Below are positions 56,441 to 64,000 of a stretch of 64,000 nt of DNA, in pieces (the first letter of the stretch is position 1; the number at the start of each line of letters is the position of its first letter). Both the position numbers and the translations under genes were made by a program. Source of the DNA: Impatiens glandulifera (Eukaryota > Streptophyta > Magnoliopsida > Ericales > Balsaminaceae). Where the stretch lies: contig NC_061866.1 in the NCBI RefSeq assembly GCF_907164915.1, forward strand, positions 23,949,905-24,013,904, written 5' to 3'. The notes beneath the pieces are model-generated. The model did no database searches. It worked only from the letters and a program-made list of their open reading frames with translations, and was not told the origin of the DNA.

Positions 56441-56990
56441 TAGCAATTAGAACATATCTTGTCCTTAGAAAATTGTAATTTAGGTAAGCCAATAACTAAA
56501 TTGTTTGAACAAATATTGTTAATGGTTTTACAATTCAGATAGTTTAACCTTTTATGCCATAACCATTTCTGATCATTCTTGGCAATTATGCACATAGGAT
56601 CAGATGATTCTTTTTGCCAATTCATTTTATATGAATTTCCTACTCTACTACCGGTTAATATAGTATTACCATGTTGTTCCTTAACTAGGCATGCATGAGT
56701 TTGAAAATCAACTGATAGACCATTATCACATAACTAACTAATCCTAATAAAGTTATAGCACAAATTGTCAACAAGTAACACGTCATTAATGGTTAGATTA
56801 CCATGGATAATCTTACCCTTACCCATGGTCTTACCCTTCTTGTTATCACCAAAAGTGATCTTAGGTCCAGAACAATCTGCTATATCAGTGAAAAGTCGTC
56901 TGTTTCCTGTCATATGCTTGGAACAGCCGCTATCAATATACCATACAGATTCCTCGAGACCATCATTCACATGTACCTACACAAAATAAT
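56441..56990 (-). pseudogene. Protease and gag-pre-integrase of element 4
   Basis: YIDSGCSKHMTGNRRLFTDI is the protease motif, followed by FGDNKKGKTMGKGKIIHG. The gag-pre-integrase part is WHKRLNYLNCKTINNI. Stops lie near 56734 and 56626. Gag ends upstream at GPN followed by TGA, a stop at the same place as in elements 2 and 3. Confidence 0.8.
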
Positions 56991-57009
56991 ATTTACAATC
57001 TTTATGTAC

Positions 57010-58200
57010 CCACATTCAATTGGGTCCTCGGTCAATCAGTCCCTTAGGAATCCATATTTGAGTTATTCTGATGGATTTCCCATTTTTTGTTGTGATTAAT
57101 GCGTATGATTTTAACATAGTAGACGTCTTCTTTCTAGCCACTGATCCCTTAGTCTTTGAAGATGATTTTCTTTTAGAAATTCCTGACTTCTTGCCAAGTT
57201 TTAGATTTCCAGACTTCTAGCTGCTTCTAACTTATTTTTCAGCCCGCTAACAGTCGGCGGAACATAAGTTATTTCATTCTTCAAAGCTAATTCATCAAGA
57301 ATTGGATTAGATTCACTATCAGTTAAACTCCCTTTGACAAAGTTTATATACTTAAGCTTGTCAGTTGTTGAGTTTGACTTTTTGCAGGACTGGTTTGGAT
57401 GATTGCCATAAAATCCTAAACCAGATCTAGATCCAGCAGGTTTCAACAAACTAATCTGATGTTTAACAGCTTCTCCAGACCTCGTCCAAGCACTAACAAC
57501 ATAGTTTAACCTTTTGTTTTCAGAAGAAAGAGTTTGAATCTGTTCCTTGAGCATCTCATTCTCAGATGAGATCTCTACTACTTTCTTTTCAAAAACATTT
57601 GATTCAGAAGTTTTGTGTGAACAAGAAATATTGGCCTCATATTTTACTTTCATTTCATACAAGGAATTTGATTACTTCTTGTACTCAATGGCCATTTATC
57701 TTGGATTCTGGTGTGGAAACATCATTTATCTTGGATTGATCGTCTTCCATCAAGCATGTTACAGTTTCAGTATCCTTTTCAACAAGAGAATCCTCTAAAT
57801 CGTTGTCTGCCCATTTGAATTTGTTTTCAACACACATGAAAACTTTATGGTCATTCTAATTCTTCTTGGCTTGAACATTTCGACCATAGATCTGAGTCAT
57901 CTTCTCCCAGATTTTCTTTAGCAGAGGAACATGACTTGATCTCGTAGAATATGTTCATATTGATTGATTGATACAAAATATTTTTGGCCACATTGTCCAA
58001 GTTGTTGGTCATCTTATCTTCAGTAGTCCACTCACATCTTTGCTTCGATTTTTATGGGGTCATCGGTAATGACGCTCCACATATCACAATCAAGAGCAGC
58101 CAAGTGAGCATGCATTCTCATCATCCAATAGTCGCAGTTGTCTCTCGACAAAATAGGGATCTCGTTGATGATAGACATGATTCAGGCTCTTGATGTTTGA
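57010..58200 (-). pseudogene. Gag remnant of element 4
   Basis: The best-preserved part is 57201-57662: a coiled-coil run (ENEMLKEQIQTLSSENKRL), then AWTRSGEAVKHQI and GSRSGLGFYGN, a typical gag C-terminal linker of this copia group. ALKNEITYVPPTVS and a basic IPKGLI segment follow. The N-terminal part to 58200 is broken by many stops. No intact zinc knuckle was found. Confidence 0.6.
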
Positions 58201-58213
58201 GAATAGAAACAGG

Positions 58214-58225
58214 GCTCTGATACCA
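58214..58225 (-). promoter_or_regulatory. Primer binding site of element 4 (initiator-Met tRNA)
   Basis: On the minus strand TGGTATCAGAGC, two bases inside the LTR, a perfect 12-base match to the complement of the initiator-Met tRNA 3' end. Confidence 0.9.
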
Positions 58226-58227
58226 AT

Positions 58228-60148
58228 TGATAGGATCAGCGTAATTGATAGAGAAGGGGGTCTGGCTATTGATGACGGATTTAGATAAACGATTTAATAG
58301 AAATTCTGTTAGGGATTTAAATCACTTTCTATTTTTTACAAACCCTTACAAACTCTTGAACGATTCAAGTACGGAAACGTTTGCTCAAGTTTGAAGCTAA
58401 TAACTAAAGAATGAGAAGATGACAGAATGTAAATGACACGGCAGTTTGTTTATGGATGTTCGAAGCAAAAGTCTACTACGTCACCCCTTCAATAAACCAC
58501 CGGAAGGATTCACTATACTTTAGTTGCACAACTAGTTCACTGTTAATAAACTTTGATTCTATCTCTCTCTTGATAAACACACAGTAAAGCAAGAAAGAAA
58601 ATCGTTCGTGTTCAGTAATTGTTAGATCGATATCTCTCTATGACTCCAGTAGTTCTTCCTTTGTCCTTGAAGATCTTGAAATAGAGAGCATGTACCAATG
58701 GTCGAATCTTCTATAATGACACGTGGATAACTTCCATTGGAACGCCTCCATAGAACACAGCAGACTCTGAGCACCAGGATCGTGGCCATACCAATCTAGT
58801 AGTGTGCCAAATATTCTTGTAGGATATTCTTGCAAGAAACAAGTAGTAGTAATAATATTTGCTTACGTGACATTAGATGATTGGTTGCAACTGGCTATTG
58901 TACTGATCTGTACAGGAAAGTGGAACAGGAGTAGCATACATCTAGTTGATCATAGGTAGACGGATGTTAGCTTCAAGCAACTGCTTAAGCATGGCATTAG
59001 ACATTTTTCAATTAGACTGACAAGTCTAATGAAATTAGACGCCCACGTCTAATAGCAGGATCCATTAGACCACCTGGTCTAATGGGATTAGACGACACGT
59101 CTAATTACGCATCCCTTCAGACTAATCTGAAGGAGTTAGACTACACGTCTAACTTTCATCTGTTAGACGACACGTCAAACTATGGTTCCCTTCATTCTAA
59201 TCTGAAGGAGTTAGACTGCACGTCTAATTCTCATCTGATAGACGGCACGTCTAACTACGATTCCCTTCAGACTAATCTGAAGGAGTTAGACTACACGTCT
59301 AACTCTCATCTGTTAGACGGCACGTCTAACTATGGTTCCCTTCAGACTAATCTGAAGGAATTAGACTGGACGTCTAACTCTCATTTGTTAGACGATACGT
59401 CTAACTACGTCTGTTAGACTGCATGTCTAACTACATATTTGTTAAACTGCATGTCTAACTACGTCTGTTAGACTGCACGTCTAACTACGTCTGTTAGACT
59501 ACACGTCTAACTACGTCTGTTAGACTACACGTCTAACTACATATCTATTAGACTGCACGTCTAATTACGTATCTGTTAGACTGTACGTCTAACTACACCT
59601 GTTAGACTGCACGTCTAACTATGTATCTGTTAGACTGCACGTCTAACAACGTATTTGTCGACTGCACATTTAACTACATCTATTAGACTACATGTCTAAC
59701 TATGTATCTGTTAAATTGTACGTCTAACTACATATCCGTTCGACTGCATGTCTAACTACGTCTTTTAGACTGCACGTCTAACTACATATCTGTTAGACTG
59801 TACGTTTAACTACGTATCCGTTAGACTACAACTCTAACTATGTCTGTTAGACTGCACATCTAACTATGTTTTTTAGACTGTACGTCTAACTACGTATCTA
59901 ATAGACTACACGTCTAACTACGTCTGTTAGACTACACGTCTAACTCAATGCATCTAATGGCCAGTCAGTCTAATGAACCTCATTCAGACATAGTCTAATT
60001 TAACATGTTTTCAATACACCTGCACCAAAATTATTAGACGACTTAGATTATGTTTTATACTTACACATCATCAAAATTTCATTAGTCAAAATACTTTGAC
60101 CCTTAGTCAAAATACTTTGACTCTTAGTCAAAATAATTTGACCCAACA
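58228..60148 (-). repeat. 5' LTR of element 4 with a long palindrome array
   Basis: About 1921 bp. On the minus strand it starts TGTTGGGTCAAATTATTTTG and ends CTGATCCTATCA next to the primer site. Its start matches 19387 downwards, which defines the family. The half nearest its start is a tandem array (59030-59953). The LTR end region 58290-58500 has the GTTTATGGATGTTCGAAGC and CTACGTCACCCCTTC blocks also seen in element 2's LTR. Confidence 0.8.
59030..59953. repeat. Array of TTAGAC..GTCTAA palindromes in the family-4 LTR
   Basis: Roughly 40 copies of a 17-bp palindrome (TTAGAC, 5-nt loop such as TGCAC or GACAC, GTCTAA), separated by short spacers (CTACGTCTG or CTACGTATCTG). At 59100-59400 it forms higher units of about 84 bp with CCTTCAGACTAATCTGAAGG, itself an inverted repeat. 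The loops vary while the arms are kept. Confidence 0.92.
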
Positions 60149-61245
60149 ATGTGTGTGTAAGTGAATGTTTTGAAAATCTTTTGAGATCCTAAGTCGAAAA
60201 GAAAAATAATTCAGCTTTGGGCGTTATATTTTCTCAAGTGGGACTCTGTGACGATCTTTTGGTCATTTTTATTTTAATAAAAATTCCCCTAGTGTTGACT
60301 AGGAGTTTTTGGTTTTTGAAAATGTTTAGGACCGGGCTCATTCAAGTTGCCTGCATATCCCATAGCTAGGGGAATTCAGGTCCAACGTAGTTCCAGTGCA
60401 ATTGTTTGTGAAAAATGTTTGTTTGAATTTTTATGAAAACGTTGAAATCCTAAGTCGAAGAGAAAAATACATTAGATTTGGGCGTTATATTTTCTCAAGT
60501 GAGACTTTGAGGATCTTATGGTCATTTTTATTTTAATAAAAATGCCCCTTAGTGTTGACTAGGAATTTTTTGTTTAAGAGTCAACTTAGAGTGTGATTAA
60601 CTCCCTTTTTGATGTATATGCAATGAATGTATGCGATGTGATGTGAAATTAAGTGTCTATCAACTTTTTTTGATAATTGATAGTGGTGACTACACCCTAG
60701 ATGGGCTGCCTACTTACTCTCGAGAGATATCAGGTCTGACGTAGTTCACAACTTGTGAAGTTATGAACTTTGATGTATGTAATGAATGCATGCAATGCGA
60801 AATGTCTATAAACTTTTGTCGTTAATTGATAGTGGTGACTGCACCCTAGATGGGTTGCCTATGTACTCTTGAGAGAGATCAGATTTGACGTAGTTCACAA
60901 CTTGTGAGTTATGAACTTTGGTATGTATAAGCAATGAATGCATATTATGTAAAATGAAATGTCTATCAACTTCTTTCGATAATTGATAGAGGTGACCACA
61001 CCCTAGATGGGTTGCCTACGTACTCTCGAGAGAGATCAGGTCTGACGTAGTTCACAACTTGTGAAGTTATGAACTTTGGATATATGTAATAAATGCATGT
61101 AATGCGAAATGAAATGTCTATCAACTTGTTCCGATAATTGATAGTAGTGACCGAACCTTAGATGGGTTGCCTACGCATTCTCGAGAGAGATCAAGTCTAA
61201 CGTAGTTCACAACTTGTGAAGTTATGAACTTTGATGTATGTAATG
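60149..61245. repeat. Repeat-rich flank of the gypsy remnant
   Basis: Two direct copies about 261 bp apart (60184 and 60445) share GGGCGTTATATTTTCTCAAG and GTCATTTTTATTTTAATAAA. Then about four copies of a 150-bp unit (60620-61245) contain CACCCTAGATGGGTTGCCTA, CTCGAGAGAGATCAGGTCTG and ACGTAGTTCACAACTTGTGA. The phrase resembles 3' non-coding parts of Tat-type gypsy elements (recalled, not searched). No LTR border could be fixed. Confidence 0.7.
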
Positions 61246-62890
61246 AAACATGCATGCTTTAAACAAAGTATCTTCTCTGTCGATGTTGAAGGGTGCTGAG
61301 AGTTCTTCTCTGTCCAAGTTGATCAATCTTGTGGCGCCGCCTGAGAAGACTTTCTTGACAAGGTAGGGTCCTTCCCATGGTGTTTGGAATTTCTCTCTAG
61401 GGTCTAGTGTCTTTAAGTTCTTCTTTAAGACTAGATCGCCTTCTTGAATGTTCCTAGGTTTCACTTTCTTGTTGAAAGCTCGGTCATTCTTCTCTGGTAT
61501 GCTTGCGTGTGAGATAACGCGTCTAACCTCTTGTCTTTCTTAAGAGCTAGCTGATTGTACCGTGACTTAGACCAATCTTCCTCCACTACTTGTGTCTCGA
61601 GTAAAACACTTAGAGTAGCGACTTCAATTTCAATAGGTTGCACTGCATCCATTCCGTAGACCAATGCGAATGGTGTTTCTCCTATTGATGTTCGAATGGT
61701 CGTTCTGTATCCCCATAGGGCGTATGGCTACTTCTCATGCCAATGGTCGTTCATCTTCTTTGATGATAGTGATGATGTTCTTGTTGGCTACTTCAACTGC
61801 GCCGTTCGTATAAGGACGATAAGGTGAGGATTTGTGTTGTTCAATCCTGTATTCATCTAGTACTTTGAGTACTTCTTCTCTGAAGTGACCACCGTTGTTT
61901 GAGATCAAGGCTTAAGAAACTTTGTAGCGTGAAATGATGTTGTTATATATGAACTTGGCAACGTGTGATGACTTGAGCACCTTGTATGATTGAGCTTCGA
62001 CCCACTTTGTAAAATTGTCGATAGCTACAAGGATGAATTATTGTCCGTTTGAAGCGTGAGGATAGATTTTTCCAATGATATCTATTCCCTATGTCAAAAA
62101 TGGCCATGGTGAGGTCATGTTATAAAGTAGAGATGTTGGTGTGTGTTTCAAGTTCACGTAAACTTGACATTGATAAAACTTCTTAACATATTCTACACAT
62201 TCTTGTTCCATGTTGTGCCAGTAATAGCTGAAGCGAAGGATCTTCTTAGCGAGTGCTGATCGGTTCATGTGTGGGACACATGTTTCTACGTGTACTTCTT
62301 CCATTATCTGTGATGCTTGAGGTTAGTCGATGCATAGCATGTTCTTACCATCAAAGGAGCGTCGATATAGCTTTCCTACGATTAGCACATACTTGTTTGT
62401 GTATTAGTGTAGAGATCTCCTCTATTTCTTCTGGACGTATGAAGGATACTCTCCATGCTCGACGTACTTCAATAGAGGTTCGAACCAAGGTTTGGGCGCC
62501 ACTTCGGTTTTGGCAATCGTCCTCTTCTCGAAGTCTTGTTTTTGTTACTTACGAATCTTCAAAAGCTTGATTTTGATTCTTTCCGGGATTTGCGTCATGG
62601 CTGCTAATGTGGCCAAAGCATTTGCGAATTGATTCTGACTTCTCGGAGCATGTGTGAATGTCACATGTTCAAACTTTGCCATTAAAGTCGATAAGTGTTG
62701 ATGGTAGGGTTTGAGGTTCGCTCCCTTGACTTGTCATTCACCATTAGTTTGTGAAATGACTAAGTTAGAGTCTCCTACCACTTCTATGCGTCTCTTTCAT
62801 TTATTGTGAGCAATTTTCAAGCCAGAGATGTATGCTTCGTACTTTTCTTCATTGTTCGTCACGGAATTTTCGAGCTTGACTGAGATTGAG
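61222..62890 (-). pseudogene. Ty3-gypsy RNase H and integrase remnant
   Basis: In minus order: an RNase H-like segment (62580-62890) with QTNGE, KFEHVTFTHAPRSQNQFANA and LATLAAMTQIPERIKI; the integrase zinc-binding region (62089-62304, KILRFSYYWHNMEQECVEYV, C..C); a decayed core (61665-62088, VAIDNFTKWVEA, SNNGGHF, SSPYRPYTNGAVEVANKNI); and the C-terminal region (61222-61664, MVYGMDAVQPIEIEVATL, GDLVLKKN, KFQTPWEGPYLVKKVFSGGA). RNase H before integrase marks Ty3-gypsy. Stops and shifts throughout; not functional. Confidence 0.85.
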
Positions 62891-64000
62891 TTATATATTC
62901 CCACAGGATCGATGAGTAGTTTTGACTATATGTGCGCCATCTCAAAGGGAATCCAGGTAAACTGGTCTTCAACTCTTTTTCAGAACCTTAGCTTTTCTAT
63001 CAACCTGGCGAACAAGGAAAGCATAACGTTTGCGGCTCAGCTAAATCGATTGTTGGAGAATTTGAGGGTTTCGATGGGTGAACCTGAGCAGATCAATTCT
63101 CTGAGGGTATTCTCTGCCTTTACGGTCACCAACACCCTGATGAGAATGAAGAACAATATGGAATCTGCCTCAGGTGCCTTTAGTCATCAGACATGTGGCA
63201 GGCCTACTACTCGATCCAGACAGTCGTCTGCTTCCATTATGTCAACGGGGGCAAAGAGATCAAAAACCATCAATGAATCAGAGGCTAGTTCCTCCAGTCT
63301 GAAAAGCTCTACAAAGAAGGATTCTGAAGCAGTCGATTCAAGAATCAGGCAAGGTCCAAGTGTACTTAGTTCTACTCCCCTGTCCTCCCTGTCTTCTCCG
63401 GCGACCATCTTCTGAAAGCCCTCGAGATCCTGTGTCTCGAAAGAAAAGAAGTCTAAGGCGCCCCGCGGGTCTAAATCAATGAAGGTAACCTCTTCTAGAC
63501 CATTGGCCGATGTGCCTAAGTTTGATGTTCCTGTGATGGAACAAGTTGAATCTGTTTTTACTCCAGAAAAGAATCTGCTGAAGGGCTTGCTGTTGAGTCA
63601 GCTGGTCAAAATATTGAAAATGTTAATAGGGTTGAGTCTCCCGTTATTCAACCTGATCAAGTAACCGCATGTGCTACAGAGATTTACCAACCAGAACAAG
63701 GTGTTGTCCTTACCCTTGTTGCTAGAACATCTGCTAAAAAGGAGTCCTCTGTTTCTATCAGAGAATCTCCCTCGCTAAATCCCATTTCTAAGGAATCCTT
63801 AGTAACAGGGAAGGTCACTCGTATAGAGCTCCCTGTTGAACTGTGCAAGAAACCACAATCAGCGTACGAGTTGATGCGTTCCACAAAGTTGTCGGGTGGA
63901 ATTGTATTTAGTGAACCTAGACCTACTCCAAGACCCGTCGAGGTTGCTGGAAAAGGTAAGAATATTGAAACTGCTATTAATGAAGATGTATCGGAGGCAA
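62891..64000 (+). pseudogene. NW-family ORF, 5'-truncated, running off the window
   Basis: Similarity to the NW domain starts abruptly near 62900 (MSSFDYMCAISKGIQVNWSS, motif VNW), then ITFAAQLNRLLENLRVSMGE and VTNTLMRMKNN, a Ser/Thr/Lys-rich tail (to TGA at 63413-63415), and continued open sequence in the same frame to about 63565. A one-base shift there leads to an open frame to the end of the window. The N-terminal half of the domain is missing where gypsy sequence ends. It is not a straight copy of ORF A, B or C and is closer to the basic/Ser-rich tailed form. Confidence 0.65.

Larger units (their letters stand above)
55284..60148 (-). mobile_element. Copia element 4 (family-4 LTR), partial and decayed
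   Basis: Minus-strand copia remnant: 5' LTR 58228-60148, primer site 58214-58225, decayed gag (57201-58200), protease/gag-pre-integrase (56440-56970), integrase (55690-56400) and the integrase-RT linker (to 55284). RT and everything downstream are lost at the gap. Coding parts resemble elements 2 and 3 (SARTPQQNSMAKRRVRTLKE, ISQIEPKKIGEAV) but with many stops, so it is older and of a different lineage. Its LTR start matches the fragment at 18960-19387. Confidence 0.85.

Noticed and set aside
59082..59417. 111-codon plus-strand frame with repeated TSNYGSLQTNLKELD units
   Set aside because: It translates the palindromic LTR array of element 4.

Overview
The window is nuclear DNA from a flowering plant and is almost entirely layered transposable elements. 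The evidence is a CACTA DNA transposon, several Ty1-copia LTR retrotransposons with initiator-Met tRNA primer sites, a Ty3-gypsy remnant, spliceosomal introns with GT..AG ends, and a decayed plant UPL5-type HECT ubiquitin ligase. No rRNA, tRNA, CRISPR or bacterial-type feature was seen. From memory, one recurrent protein family here resembles abundant predicted proteins of Gesneriaceae (Lamiales) that carry host-gene names; that taxonomic hint is weak inference.

Layout. (1) 1-18527, plus strand: 3' part of copia element 1, holding the end of ORF C, ORF B, ORF A and the 3' LTR. ORF A is split by a 12.2-kb CACTA element (1936-14166, minus orientation, 3-bp ATA target duplication). The CACTA element encodes an apparently intact TNP2-type transposase, a TNPA-like gene with two nonsense codons, a small companion ORF, and an array of about 23 hairpin repeats. 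(2) 18960-20409: piece of a different copia LTR (family 4) followed by an intact ORF of the same A/B/C protein family. (3) 20410-28131: AT-rich DNA with a UPL5-like pseudogene and a partial second copy of its 5' end. (4) 28254-41991: copia element 2, complete at both ends (1322-bp LTRs, 5-bp TTATA duplication), minus strand. Its order is gag, protease, integrase, RT/RNase H, ORF C, ORF B, ORF A, polypurine tract, 3' LTR. (5) 43801-54783: copia element 3 with the same layout, its 5' end lost in a 500-N gap. (6) 55284-60148: element 4, a decayed copia element whose 1.9-kb LTR is full of short palindromes. (7) 60150-62890: Ty3-gypsy pol remnant and its repeat-rich flank. (8) 62890-64000: another member of the A/B/C family, running off the window.

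The most interesting signal is that A/B/C family. I call it the NW family, after an invariant (I/V)NW motif in its domain. Three paralogous ORFs lie in fixed order between RNase H and the 3' LTR of three separate copia elements. Each ORF has its own TATA box at a conserved distance from its ATG, and ORF A has E2F-like sites upstream. The same family also adjoins a second LTR lineage. It therefore looks like retrotransposon cargo in the position where Sirevirus-type elements carry extra or envelope-like ORFs. Multiple polypurine tracts before the 3' LTR and palindromic LTR arrays also recall Sireviruses. Most copies are decaying, and many nonsense codons fit C-to-T or G-to-A change at Gln and Trp codons.
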